From contig JASHON010000110.1 of the NCBI GenBank assembly GCA_030041095.1, positions 1-64,000 of the forward strand: a DNA stretch of 64,000 bases, written 5' to 3'. The notes under the pieces were generated by a model, which saw only the letters and a program-made list of their open reading frames with translations, ran no database searches and was not told the DNA's origin. The position numbers were made by a program, and so were the translations under genes. Positions 9,092 to 17,679 of this stretch are shown here, one piece after another (the first letter of the stretch is position 1; every line of letters begins with the position of its first letter). This stretch comes from Terriglobia bacterium (GTDB lineage Bacteria > Acidobacteriota > Terriglobia > UBA7540).

Positions 9092-9751
9092 ATGGCTCCG
9101 CGTCGCCAGGTCATCGCTTGCATTGTCGGAAGCAACTGCCTTGGCTCGCGGTACATAGCCCACCTGCTGAGGGGGCGCACGGGCATTCGCCTGGTTCGTC
9201 AAAACCAGCCTGGGGCCGAAACTCTCATAGCAGATGGGACGCGAGTCGTCTTTCTGCTCCACGTCCCGGAGCTGGAGGCGCCTCCAAATCAGTACGTGAG
9301 GACCCTGCGGGCTCGATTCCGCAAAGGCCGCATCCTGGCCATAAGCAGGCCGCTTCCGGCCGGCAAGCAGCGGGAGCTGCTCTCGGCAGGGATAGACGGA
9401 GTCGTCGGTTGTGAAGAGGCGGATGTGCAGCTCGCGCCAGCTATTCTGGCTGTCGCAGCGGGCCAGACATGGGCGCGGGCAGAGGCTCTCAGGGAGTACG
9501 CAGGTTACCTGAGGTCGATGTGGACCCGAGAAGGGCGCGCGTTGACTAAGATGGAAGCTGAAGTACTCGAGCTGCTCGAGCGCAAGCTCTCCAATAAGGA
9601 GATTGCCACGATCCTCCACATCAGCGAGAGCACGGTAAAATTCCACCTCGCAAACGTTTACCACAAGCTTAAAGTCCGCGACCGTCACGAAGCAGCAGAG
9701 TGGTCTTCCTGGGCGCAGGAGGCCACGGCATGCGCACGGAGGGTGTTGTAG
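9092..9751 (+). CDS. LuxR/NarL-type DNA-binding regulator with degenerate receiver domain
   Basis: A 219-residue protein. The C-terminal HTH_LUXR domain (about 152-205) is clear: LTKMEAEVLELLERKLSNKE, then IATILHISESTVKFHLANVY and HKL. The N-terminal ~125 residues have the pattern of a receiver fold (VVFLLHVPELEAP, then ILAISRP and GIDGVV) but the phosphoacceptor aspartate region is not canonical, so it may act without phosphorylation. ATG 9092 has an excellent GGGAGGAGGG ribosome binding site. Upstream in-frame ATGs at 8864 and 9008 lack one. It points toward the cyclase-toxin gene, 106 bases away on the same strand, so it may control it. That is inference. Confidence 0.85.
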   Translation: MAPRRQVIACIVGSNCLGSRYIAHLLRGRTGIRLVRQNQPGAETLIADGTRVVFLLHVPELEAPPNQYVRTLRARFRKGRILAISRPLPAGKQRELLSAGIDGVVGCEEADVQLAPAILAVAAGQTWARAEALREYAGYLRSMWTREGRALTKMEAEVLELLERKLSNKEIATILHISESTVKFHLANVYHKLKVRDRHEAAEWSSWAQEATACARRVL

Positions 9752-9857
9752 CTTCCGCCCGCCGTCAAGCCGCCTGCCGGCATGTCGGCCGCGGATTTTC
9801 AGGCCGGTGGGCTCGCTCCGTTTGACTTTGCCGGCTCTGCGGGCCAGAATGTGCGCT

Positions 9858-11063
9858 ATGTCCAAAATGCCTGAGTACGACGCTACCGCGGGGTTCCCGA
9901 GGGTCCATATCGAAGCGTTTGAACGTGTCGCGTGTCGAAACAAGATGGTCATATCCTCGCGCGAACTGAATCCTCTCTGCACCGACCTGGTGCTCGAGGG
10001 GTACGCTGCCAAAGGCTTTCACATCAAGGCCAAGACCTGTGATTGGGGACCAATGGCGGGATTTGTGCCCGAAGATCCCCGCTTCACAAAAGGCAAACAG
10101 AAGCTGGAGGACCAGCAGCGCGACATCGAGAAGGCTTTCGAGCACGGCGCGAAGTGCGCGCCGTTGTTCATCAGCGACGAACGCCTGCAAAAGCTGATCG
10201 ATCACCAAATCGTGGCGGTGGTAAGCCGCGATGCGGATCAGTGCGAGGTTGCGGCAGCGCCGGACAGTGGTTCGTCCTATCGATTCACCTTGGTAAAGCA
10301 TCACAAGAGCATCCCCCAACAGGCTCCGCCCGGATGCGATACCGACATGTGGGGGATCTATTACCAACGCGAGCAGGAAGGGCTGCCTTCCTGGTACCGC
10401 AATCAGCTCCTGGCGGATTTTCCCAAGGTGCCAAACCTTCGGCCCGTGAATGGAATGACCAACCCCAAGGCTTCAACGAGCCTGGGGGTGAAGGCTGCCG
10501 TGGCAGGTGATTACGACCTCTGGTGCGTCTTCCCACATTCCTCCCTGGGGCCCTCGGGAGTGGCAGACAGGCCCATGCCCCTTCGCGCGACTCTCGTTAT
10601 GGGATCCGGCCAGGGACCTCGCATGCAGAGGCTCACCCAGCAGTTCGGGATCGACGCCAGTCCGCTCCGTCCGTCCGGAAACGTAGTGACGCAGGCAGCG
10701 AAGGCAGCCGAGCTGATCTGGCGGGATAAGGACCAGCTTGTCCAGACCGCCCGAGAGAAAGAGGACCCGCACCTCGGCAATATCTCCCTCACGATCAACA
10801 AGATTCGAGCGGAACTGAATCGCGAGTGCAAGGCCAAGGGAGGCGACGTGGTCCAGCATAGCGACTATGGGGGGAATCCATTCGCTACAATCGACTATCC
10901 GCTTATTTTCTTTGTCCCGGATCCGAAGACGAACTTTGCTCTGGCCGCTTACGAGGTTGCGAAAGACCAGCCAGAATTGACAGAAATCCTGAAAAGCCTC
11001 CTAAAAAGTGAGTATGTCCTGAAGCTCAACCCCGCCTGGTCCCTTCCTCTGTATTTGAAATGA
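9858..11063 (+). CDS. Class II nucleotidyl cyclase, edema factor/CyaA/ExoY toxin-family catalytic domain
   Basis: A 401-residue protein that aligns along its length with the catalytic core of anthrax edema factor and Bordetella CyaA. Motifs: GYAAKGFHIKAKTCDWGP (residues 49-65; family TKGLxVHxKSSDWGP), GDYDLWCVFP (217-226; family ADxDxFA metal site) and GGDVVQHSDYGGNPF (328-342; CyaA AQDVVQHGTEQNNPF). Recalled CyaA residues R41, K58, K65, D188, D190, H298 and N304 correspond to R35, K52, K59, D218, D220, H334 and N340, with matching local spacing. The catalytic-base candidate H63 is Lys57 here. There is no signal peptide, no repeat-in-toxin region and no long C-terminal helical domain, so it resembles stand-alone ExoY in layout. 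An ATG at 9849 is an alternative start. Product nucleotide, activator and export route are unknown. Confidence 0.85.
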   Translation: MSKMPEYDATAGFPRVHIEAFERVACRNKMVISSRELNPLCTDLVLEGYAAKGFHIKAKTCDWGPMAGFVPEDPRFTKGKQKLEDQQRDIEKAFEHGAKCAPLFISDERLQKLIDHQIVAVVSRDADQCEVAAAPDSGSSYRFTLVKHHKSIPQQAPPGCDTDMWGIYYQREQEGLPSWYRNQLLADFPKVPNLRPVNGMTNPKASTSLGVKAAVAGDYDLWCVFPHSSLGPSGVADRPMPLRATLVMGSGQGPRMQRLTQQFGIDASPLRPSGNVVTQAAKAAELIWRDKDQLVQTAREKEDPHLGNISLTINKIRAELNRECKAKGGDVVQHSDYGGNPFATIDYPLIFFVPDPKTNFALAAYEVAKDQPELTEILKSLLKSEYVLKLNPAWSLPLYLK

Positions 11064-11183
11064 GCAGGGTGCAGGATTCCCTCCTGCAAACAAATGGCGC
11101 CAGATCCTACACCCACACGGCCGGCCATCAACGCGGAGCCGTCGAGGGCAGGCACGAGGGCCTGCCCGCGCCGGTGCATACGT

Positions 11184-11642
11184 TCACGCGCGCCCTCGCG
11201 GGCCTAGCTCCGTCACGTGAATATTCTGCGAGACTTCGCGCTCTCGGGCAGCCTGCCGCTCGAGCGACTTCGGCAGAGAGTAGTGAAGGACGATGCCGGC
11301 CTGGGGCAGATCCAGATCGGCAACGGCGTAACGGTTGCCCTCCCGGAGTACCCTCAACGAGCTTTGGCCCGAAAAGCTCGCGTCGTGACCCTGGCTCATG
11401 ATGAGCGCCACTCCCTCCCGACCATGATAGAGGTGTAGAAGGTGCGCGCCCCAATCCGTGGTTTCCAGACTGAAGGAGTAATCTCCAGCCGGCAAACTTA
11501 CGGCGGCCCACCGAACGTCAAAGGGCAAGGTGAAGGTCCCGGTCACTTGGTCCATTTCCGCGCGCGCCCTAGTGAAGGCTCCAGCCGCCAGGAGCGCCGA
11601 GCCTAACATCCCCACTGCAACAAGATTTCGAATCTGCTTCAT
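11184..11642 (-). CDS. Small exported protein of a type common in Acidobacteria
   Basis: A 152-residue protein starting at ATG 11642 behind AAGGAG. Residues 1-28 are a signal peptide (MKQIRNLVAVGMLGSALLAA, ending near ARA). The mature part begins with a beta-rich segment (FTLPFDVRWAAVSLPAGDYS). From general knowledge, the pattern 'F-x-VPF-D-F-x-...-L-P-A-G-x-Y' recurs in small periplasmic proteins of this phylum. A charged C-terminal segment (KSLERQAAREREVS) follows. An in-frame start at 11684 would add 14 residues ahead of the signal sequence and is unlikely. It converges with the cyclase gene. Function is unknown. Confidence 0.7.
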   Translation of the reverse strand: MKQIRNLVAVGMLGSALLAAGAFTRARAEMDQVTGTFTLPFDVRWAAVSLPAGDYSFSLETTDWGAHLLHLYHGREGVALIMSQGHDASFSGQSSLRVLREGNRYAVADLDLPQAGIVLHYSLPKSLERQAAREREVSQNIHVTELGPRGRA

Positions 11643-11763
11643 AAAAATCTCCTTGAAGTTTAGTTCCATCGCTCGGGCTGCCAAGCGATGGCGCGAACTT
11701 TCCTTCGCAAGGACAGTTCAACATCCCTGAGTAAAGGATTTATGTGGCGGTTGGGGGAAAATT

Positions 11764-11871
11764 GTGAAGGTGAAGTAAAACTTGCCGGCATTAACGGTGT
11801 TCGACCGAAGCGGCCAGATTGTAAAGCAATGGTAAAAGTGGTCAGGGTTTGGTCGGCGGCAGTGCTAGAAT
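11764..11871 (+). promoter_or_regulatory. Candidate CpxR-like operator and promoter of the two-component operon
   Basis: Two GTAAA pentamers start 11 bases apart at 11821 and 11832, one helical turn, matching the CpxR box layout GTAAA-N(4-8)-GTAAA. A second degenerate set (GTGAA 11764, GTGAA 11770, GTAAA 11775) lies upstream. An extended -10 box TGcTAGAAT ends at 11871 and no good -35 is present, as expected for an activated promoter. The regulator gene starts at 11890. This suggests autoregulation by the OmpR-type regulator downstream. Confidence 0.45.
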
Positions 11872-11889
11872 ACGCCCAGGATCACTTCA

Positions 11890-12627
11890 GTGCCACGCTC
11901 GGAGACATCGGACGATTCACGCCTTCGGATTCTTATCGTCGATGACGATACAAAGCTCTGCCACCTCATCCACGACTACCTGGAACCGCTTGGATATGAG
12001 GTGACGGAGGCGAATGACGGCGCTGAAGGTCTGGATCTCGCAGCGAACGGGCAGTTTTCTGCTGTGTTGCTCGACGTGATGCTACCGGGCATGAACGGCT
12101 TTGACCTCCTGCGCGAGCTGCGCAGTAAATCCAACGTTCCGGTTCTGATGCTGACCGCACGGGGAGAGGAGCCCGATCGCATCGTCGGGCTGGAGCTCGG
12201 CGCGGACGACTATCTTCCCAAGACGTTTTCCACACGCGAGCTGCTGGCCAGGCTCCGCGCGGTGATTCGCCGTTCCACCGCGGCGCGATTGCAGGAAGAG
12301 GCGCGCATGCCGAGCGTGGTAGTGGGCGATCTTCACCTGGATCCCGAAGCGCGCGTGGCAGCTTTGGGCGATCAGAAACTGGTGTTGACCGCGATCGAGT
12401 TTGACTTGCTGCTGTCACTGGCTCGCGCTGCCGGCCGCGTAAGGACACGAGAGCAGTTGCTTTTGGAAGTGACGGACCGGAACTTTGAGGTATTCGACCG
12501 CTCGATCGACGTGCACATTTCTTCATTGCGCAGAAAACTCGGCGATGACCCAAAGGCCCCGAAATTTATCGCCACTATCCGGAGCGTCGGCTATACGATG
12601 CGACGGCCTGGAACGGATGCGGATTGA
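11890..12627 (+). CDS. OmpR/CpxR-type response regulator
   Basis: A 245-residue regulator. The receiver domain (about 12-125) has the acidic pocket VDDD (18-20), phosphoacceptor D62 in LLDVMLPG and the conserved K111 in DYLPKTF. A winged-helix DNA-binding domain (about 145-240) carries ELLLEVTDRNFEVFDRSIDV-type sequence and ends in a typical RSVGYTMRR. The start is GTG 11890. The stop overlaps the kinase start by one base (TGATG), so the pair is co-translated. Closest resemblance is to CpxR, an envelope-stress regulator; the real signal is unknown. GTAAA repeats upstream suggest it controls itself. Confidence 0.92.
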   Translation: MPRSETSDDSRLRILIVDDDTKLCHLIHDYLEPLGYEVTEANDGAEGLDLAANGQFSAVLLDVMLPGMNGFDLLRELRSKSNVPVLMLTARGEEPDRIVGLELGADDYLPKTFSTRELLARLRAVIRRSTAARLQEEARMPSVVVGDLHLDPEARVAALGDQKLVLTAIEFDLLLSLARAAGRVRTREQLLLEVTDRNFEVFDRSIDVHISSLRRKLGDDPKAPKFIATIRSVGYTMRRPGTDAD

Positions 12628-14081
12628 TGACCCAGCGGATTTCAATCTCCGTCAAGATCCTGTTGCTTGCCCTCCTGAACCTTCTGCTGTTGCTGCTGGT
12701 CTTCGCTGCATTTGCACGCCTGGAATATCGATTTGACCTGAAGTCGTTTCTGCTTAGCCCGGGCCGGGATCGCATTCTCGCCACGTCCCGGCTGATTGCT
12801 CTGGAATTGCCGGCGACTCGTCCCGAGCAGTGGAACGGTTTAATGGCTCAATACGGCTCGGCGTATGGCGGGCAATGCTACCTGTTCAGCAGCAACGGCG
12901 CGCAGCTTGCCGGCTCGCGGATTTCTCCTCCTGCCCGCGTCCTCGCTGCGCTCGAGGGCGGTATTCTCCCGCGAAAGCGTGCGAGCGCTTCGCAACGGGG
13001 ATCGGCAGCCAAGATGGACGCGCGGCCACTTCCGTCTCACGTGCTTTTGATCATGACTCGGCGCCCCACGCGATGTTGGATTGTCGCCCGGATACCCATT
13101 TGGCGAGCGTCTGCCGTACGGCCACAACGGGGCGCGTTGTTGTGGTCGTTTAGCTCTCTGTGGACCAACGGATTACTGTTCAACTATAGGGCCTGGCTTG
13201 CGGTGGTCGGCGCTGTCTTGATCGTGTCGGTCGCTTGTTGGCTTCCCCTCATTCAGGGCCTCACTCGCTCTATTTCGCAGATCACGGATGCCACCGGAGC
13301 ACTCGCCATGGGTCGGCTGGAAACGCGGTTGTCCATCAGGCGGCGGGACGAGCTCGGGCAGCTCAGCGAAGCCATCAACCACATGGCGGAGCGTCTCTCA
13401 GGATTTGTGAAAGGCCAAAGGCGCTTCCTCGGGGATATTGCCCATGAATTGTGCTCACCCCTGGCGCGGATGGAGGTTGGACTCGGGGTGCTGGAACAAA
13501 GATCTGATAGCCAGCAGCGCGAATATGTTCTGGGCGTCAAGGAAGAAGTGGAGCACATGTCGGCGCTGATCAATGAGCTCCTGCGATTTTCCAAGGCCGG
13601 AATCGGCGCGCCTTCCCCTCCGCTGTCCCGCGTGAGCGTAGCGGAGACCGTTCGGCGCGTGGCGCAGCTTGAAGCAAACGGCCAGGCACAGATTGAAATC
13701 TATATCGAGGAGAGGCTCAGTGTCCTTGCCCAGCCCGAATCTCTCTTCCGCTCCATCGCCAACATCGTTCGGAACGCGATCCGGTACGCAGGAAAGTCAG
13801 GCCCGATCGAAGTGCGCGCGACCGCGGTAGACGGAACGGTTTCCATCACGGTGTCCGATCATGGGCCAGGGCTGCCGGAGAGCGAGCTGGAAGAAGTCTT
13901 CAAGCCGTTCTACCGGCCTGAACTTGCTCGCCTGCGAGAAACGGGAGGATCAGGCCTGGGGCTGGCAATCGTGAAGAGCTCGATTGAGGTATGCGGTGGC
14001 AGCGTGAAGTGCCGCAACCGGTCTCCTCACGGCCTTCAGGTTGAGATTCGGCTTCCTTGCCCGAAGCCGGGCGCCGGTTAG
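12627..14081 (+). CDS. Sensor histidine kinase (CpxA/OmpR-partner type)
   Basis: A 484-residue inner-membrane kinase. TM1 is near 10-31 (KILLLALLNLLLLLLVFAAF), followed by a periplasmic sensor loop to about 190, TM2 near 191-212 and a HAMP domain (GALAMGRLETRLSIRRRDEL). The dimerisation/H-box reads GDIAHELCSPLARMEVGL with phospho-accepting H273. The HATPase domain has N-box IANIVRNAIRYAG, G1 DHGPGLPESELEEVF and G2 GGSGLGLAIVKSS. It starts at ATG 12627, inside the regulator's stop codon. It should sense an envelope signal and phosphorylate the regulator; the periplasmic domain is not recognisable enough to name a ligand. Confidence 0.92.
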   Translation: MTQRISISVKILLLALLNLLLLLLVFAAFARLEYRFDLKSFLLSPGRDRILATSRLIALELPATRPEQWNGLMAQYGSAYGGQCYLFSSNGAQLAGSRISPPARVLAALEGGILPRKRASASQRGSAAKMDARPLPSHVLLIMTRRPTRCWIVARIPIWRASAVRPQRGALLWSFSSLWTNGLLFNYRAWLAVVGAVLIVSVACWLPLIQGLTRSISQITDATGALAMGRLETRLSIRRRDELGQLSEAINHMAERLSGFVKGQRRFLGDIAHELCSPLARMEVGLGVLEQRSDSQQREYVLGVKEEVEHMSALINELLRFSKAGIGAPSPPLSRVSVAETVRRVAQLEANGQAQIEIYIEERLSVLAQPESLFRSIANIVRNAIRYAGKSGPIEVRATAVDGTVSITVSDHGPGLPESELEEVFKPFYRPELARLRETGGSGLGLAIVKSSIEVCGGSVKCRNRSPHGLQVEIRLPCPKPGAG

Positions 14082-14611
14082 CAAATGACAGATTGTTCGA
14101 GAGAGCGCCATCGCGTTCCCCATCCATGACCCGTGCAGCGCGCACTCAGCTTGCCTCTGCCAGCGCTCGCGTCGTCTGAATCCGCGCCCTGCGACCAACG
14201 GGGCGGTCACGCCTTTCATCTCTTAAACAGGCTGCGGAAAAACTCGGCGCCGCGAATGGTGCGCCGGCATCTTGCCGGCCTCCGTTGAATTGAAGCGAGT
14301 TGCCGGCTGGAAGCCGGCGCTACGTCAACTCCCCAAAAGACTTTTTCCGCATCCTGCTAAGGCAAAGCAGCGCGGAGGCGTCTTGTAACTCCACGGTTCG
14401 TGTTCGAAAAACGGCAAAAAAGCCGCAGAGTTGCTGAAAAGCAAGACTCTGTAACCCGCTTGTTACCTTGCTACGGGAATTGCATTTGTTCAAGCGAGGC
14501 AACGCTCAACGTGGCTGCATGATACGCGTCAGAGACGCTTCCACAATGTAGGGCGAGAAATTGGACTGAGCGGTTGCTGGAGGCATCGCGGCTGCGAGAA
14601 AGGAATAATCG
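14082..14611. other. Intergenic region with a MITE-like element
   Basis: No convincing gene lies between the kinase and the OsmC gene. The only structured part is the palindromic element at about 14225-14360, described separately. Short frames here lack ribosome binding sites and family-like sequence. AAAGGAATAATCG directly before 14612 is the ribosome binding site of the OsmC gene. Confidence 0.6.
14225..14360. repeat. MITE-like element with imperfect 20-bp terminal inverted repeats
   Basis: The left end, AACAGGCTGCGGAAAAACTC, and the inverted right end (14339-14358, reading AGCAGGATGCGGAAAAAGTC) match at 17 of 20 positions. Inside are two GCCGGC-rich hairpins: GCCGGCatcttGCCGGC and GCCGGCtggaaGCCGGC. 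The element is about 135 bases, has no coding capacity and looks like a miniature mobile or REP-type element. Confidence 0.6.
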
Positions 14612-15058
14612 ATGGTAACCGGCAAATTACGGCTCGAGACGCTTGAAGAACCGCGGAGACAGTTTCGGGCCGAATCAGGCTCCGGCCACAGTTTTCTCTT
14701 GGACGATCACGCTGGAAATACTGGTCCAACTCCCACTGAGACAGTGCTCCTCGCTCTCGGAGGCTGTACGGCGTTCGACGTGATCTCCATTCTCCGCAAG
14801 AAGCGACAAACGGTGACGGGTTATAGCGTAGAACTCAAAGGCGAGCCACGCGAAGAATTTCCAAGATTTTTCACGCGTGTCGAAATTCATCACCATTTGG
14901 AAGGCGAGATCGATCCGGAGGCGGTAAGAAGGGCCATCGAGCTGTCTGAAACCACGTACTGCTCTGTCGGCGCGATGATCGGACAAACCGCAAAAATTGA
15001 GCACACGTTCGAGATCGTGAAAAAAGCGCCAGCAGCACAAACGGAGGCAGCCGAATGA
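14612..15058 (+). CDS. OsmC/Ohr family protein
   Basis: A 148-residue OsmC-fold protein. The two family cysteines are present, C52 in LGGCTAFD and C117 in TTYCSVG, spaced as in peroxidases that reduce organic hydroperoxides. The phrase GPTPTETVLLALGGC is typical of the YhfA/OsmC branch. The gene has a ribosome binding site AAAGGA and overlaps the outer-membrane channel gene by four bases (ATGA). It is therefore the first gene of the efflux operon, suggesting joint induction by an oxidant or toxic organic compound. Confidence 0.88.
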   Translation: MVTGKLRLETLEEPRRQFRAESGSGHSFLLDDHAGNTGPTPTETVLLALGGCTAFDVISILRKKRQTVTGYSVELKGEPREEFPRFFTRVEIHHHLEGEIDPEAVRRAIELSETTYCSVGAMIGQTAKIEHTFEIVKKAPAAQTEAAE

Positions 15059-16479
15059 AGCCCATCCGTCTCAGCGCGGCCGCAACCGCCCTCTTCGCAC
15101 TATTACTGGCTTACGCGATGGAAGCCGTGCCACGTTTAATCGCCGAGACACCGGCAAGCGCGGACCAGGCGCAATCTGCCTCTCCAACCCTGACCCTTCG
15201 AGATGCAGTCGCGCTCGCTCTCAAGAAGAATCCCGCCGTGAATGCTTCCGTAGCATATTTCCAGGCCGTGGCGCGAGGAATTACGCAGGCACAAGCAGGA
15301 TGGTATCCGCGTGTTGATTTCTCTGAAGGATTCACGCGCGGAGATAATCCCGTTTACGTCTTCGGCACGCTCCTGACCCAACGAAGCTTCGCAACGCCCG
15401 ATTTCGCGCTCAGTCTGCTGAACACACCCCTCCCGCTCGATAATTTCCAAACCCGGTTCGCAGCCTCGCTCCCGCTTTATGACGCCGGGCAAACGCGCCG
15501 GCGGGTCCGCGGCGCGAGGCTACAAGCTGGGAGCGCGCAGCAGGGGCAACAAAGAACTCAGCAGGAAGTAGTTTTTGAAACCGTTCAGGCGTACCTCGGC
15601 GTCTTGCGCGAGAGAGAAAGCCTGGGGGTGGCGCAAGACGCGGTTCGGCAGTCTGAGGCGGATCTTCATCGTGCCCTTGCACGCCAGCAACAAGGCTTCA
15701 CTGTTCCGTCGGATGTGCTGAGCGCACGGGCCAAATTGGCTCAACGGCGCCAGGATGTCATTGACGCCGAGGACACCCTGGAAATCGCCCGGGCGACTTT
15801 ATACGAAACCATCGGCGCGCCTGAAACGGCCACGTACACGATGGGCGGGTCGTTTCCGCAAGACCAGTTCAAGCCAGGCAGCTCCACGCAACTGGAAGCG
15901 GAGGCTCTCAGTCTGCGGCCCGATTACAGGCAAGCGGAGATAGGGGTGAACCAAGCGGCAAACGGGGTGGCCATGTCGCGTGAAGCTTTCCTGCCAACGG
16001 TGAGCAGCTTTGCGGAATGGGACCGCGACAGCTTGGCCTTGGCCGGCGTGGGCGGACGCAACTGGACGGCAGGCGTTACACTCCGTTTCAACATTTTTAA
16101 CGGCGGCGCCGACCGCGCACGTTTGACCTGCGCGTTTTACCGCAGGCGCGAAGCAGAGGCCATCCGCGACGAGATGGCATCCCGGATTCGCCTGCAGGTC
16201 CACGAGGCGTATTTGAACGTTCAAGCTGCCCACGAAAGAATTGCCGCGTCCCGCCCAGCGGCCTCTGAAGCCCGGGCGAGCCTCCAGATCGTCGAGAACC
16301 GATACAGCGCCGGCATCGCGACCATCAACGATGTGCTCGAAGGCGAAACCGCCTATACGTCGGCACGGCGGAACTACTTGAATGCGGTTTACGACTACGC
16401 CCTGAGCGTTGCTGCTCTGGAGCTGGCGACGGGCGAGCTCGGGTCGCAAGCGGAAACGCTCAAGCTGTGGAGAAACTGA
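15055..16479 (+). CDS. TolC-like outer membrane efflux protein
   Basis: A 474-residue OEP-family protein. It has an N-terminal signal region (about 1-30) and the usual opening LTLRDAVALALKKNPAV. Two repeated halves each show long coiled-coil helices rich in Ala, Gln and Glu (for example YNVQ-type EAYLNVQAAHERIAASRPAA). Three copies should form a channel through the outer membrane and a periplasmic tunnel that docks with the adaptor and pump encoded just downstream. It overlaps the OsmC gene by four bases. Confidence 0.9.
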   Translation: MKPIRLSAAATALFALLLAYAMEAVPRLIAETPASADQAQSASPTLTLRDAVALALKKNPAVNASVAYFQAVARGITQAQAGWYPRVDFSEGFTRGDNPVYVFGTLLTQRSFATPDFALSLLNTPLPLDNFQTRFAASLPLYDAGQTRRRVRGARLQAGSAQQGQQRTQQEVVFETVQAYLGVLRERESLGVAQDAVRQSEADLHRALARQQQGFTVPSDVLSARAKLAQRRQDVIDAEDTLEIARATLYETIGAPETATYTMGGSFPQDQFKPGSSTQLEAEALSLRPDYRQAEIGVNQAANGVAMSREAFLPTVSSFAEWDRDSLALAGVGGRNWTAGVTLRFNIFNGGADRARLTCAFYRRREAEAIRDEMASRIRLQVHEAYLNVQAAHERIAASRPAASEARASLQIVENRYSAGIATINDVLEGETAYTSARRNYLNAVYDYALSVAALELATGELGSQAETLKLWRN

Positions 16480-16530
16480 GGATAGAGCATTTCCAGTGAC
16501 GTCGAACGGGAGAGGGTTGAAGCCATAACC

Positions 16531-17679
16531 ATGAAAAAGCACTTGCAGGCCGCGGCGCTCATCCTTTCAGCGACCGTTCTGCTGGCATCCTGCGGAGGCA
16601 CGCCGCAAGCCGAACCCCAGAGCCCGGCGAATCCGGTTCCCGTCGCGGCGCTCAAGGTTCGGACAGAAACCGTACCTGAGTACTACGAGGCCGTGGGCAC
16701 CGTGCAATCGAAGACGGTCAGCGTGCTTGGCGCACAGCTTAGCGCCACCGTGGAAAAGTTCACGGTGAACCCCGGAGACCGCGTAAGCAAGGGCGAGGTG
16801 TTGGCGACGCTCGACGACCGCGCTGTGTTGGCGCAACTGCACGCCGCTCAGGCAGGAGTGGAAGCCGCCCGGCAGGGAAGCGCGGGCTTCGAACAGGCTC
16901 TCACCGGGGCGCAGGCGGAACTGCACCTTGCGCAAATTACCCTCAGGCGGTACCAGGGATTGTGGGTGAAGAACTCCGTGAGCCGGCAGGAATTGGACGA
17001 AGCCACCATGCGTGACAAAGCCGCAGCGGCGAGAGTGGCGTCACTCGAAGCTCAAATCAAGCAAACGACTGCGGCGGCACAGCAAGCGGAGGCAAAGGAA
17101 GCCGGAGCGCGCACTCTTTACAGTTACACCCGCATTCTATCGCCCATCGACGGAGTGGTTACGGCAAAGGGCGTCGACGCCGGATCGCTCGTGATGCCGG
17201 GCACGCCGCTTCTGACCGTCGAAGACTCAGCCCATTATCGTCTCGTTGCCAGCGTTCCGGAGCACTACCAGCTTCTGATGAAAGTGGGCGAAGCAATTCC
17301 ATTGGTGATTGGCAGTATGAAAATGCAGGGCAGCGTGGCAGAGGTCGTTCCCGCCGCAGATCCATCCAGCCGCACCTTTACGGTGAAGATTGCGTTTCCC
17401 TCGTCTTCGTCATGCCGATCCGGAGATTACGGCGCCGCAGATATTCCTATCGGCACGAGCTCGGGAATTTTCGTTCCGAAATCATCCCTCGTCGAAGAGG
17501 GCGAACTGGAAGGGGTATTCGCCATTAGCCGCCGGTCGGTGGCTCAGTTCCGCCTGGTGAAAACAGGCGAAGAACGCGGCGGCCAGGTGGCAGTTCTGGC
17601 TGGCCTGTCAGCGGGTGAAACGATCGCCACAACGAACGTTGACCGGCTGAGCGAAGGCGCGCACGTGGAGGAGAGATGA
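16531..17679 (+). CDS. RND efflux periplasmic adaptor (membrane fusion protein), lipoprotein
   Basis: A 382-residue adaptor. The lipobox LLASC places the lipidated Cys at 21, anchoring it to the inner membrane. A biotinyl-lipoyl-like domain ([20 protein letters not shown]) is split by an alpha-hairpin (about 100-190) and closed by [20 protein letters not shown], with beta-barrel and membrane-proximal domains following. It links the pump to the outer-membrane channel. The stop overlaps the pump's start (ATGA). Confidence 0.92.
   Translation: MKKHLQAAALILSATVLLASCGGTPQAEPQSPANPVPVAALKVRTETVPEYYEAVGTVQSKTVSVLGAQLSATVEKFTVNPGDRVSKGEVLATLDDRAVLAQLHAAQAGVEAARQGSAGFEQALTGAQAELHLAQITLRRYQGLWVKNSVSRQELDEATMRDKAAAARVASLEAQIKQTTAAAQQAEAKEAGARTLYSYTRILSPIDGVVTAKGVDAGSLVMPGTPLLTVEDSAHYRLVASVPEHYQLLMKVGEAIPLVIGSMKMQGSVAEVVPAADPSSRTFTVKIAFPSSSSCRSGDYGAADIPIGTSSGIFVPKSSLVEEGELEGVFAISRRSVAQFRLVKTGEERGGQVAVLAGLSAGETIATTNVDRLSEGAHVEER

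Noticed and set aside
8960..10012. 350-codon - strand frame across the LuxR gene
   Set aside because: Antisense to the clearly recognisable LuxR regulator, with a Cys/Arg/Pro-rich composition typical of shadows.
9092..11642. Possible secretion-system or phage context for the cyclase
   Set aside because: No type III, type VI, type VII, phage-tail or Rhs gene is recognisable anywhere in the window.
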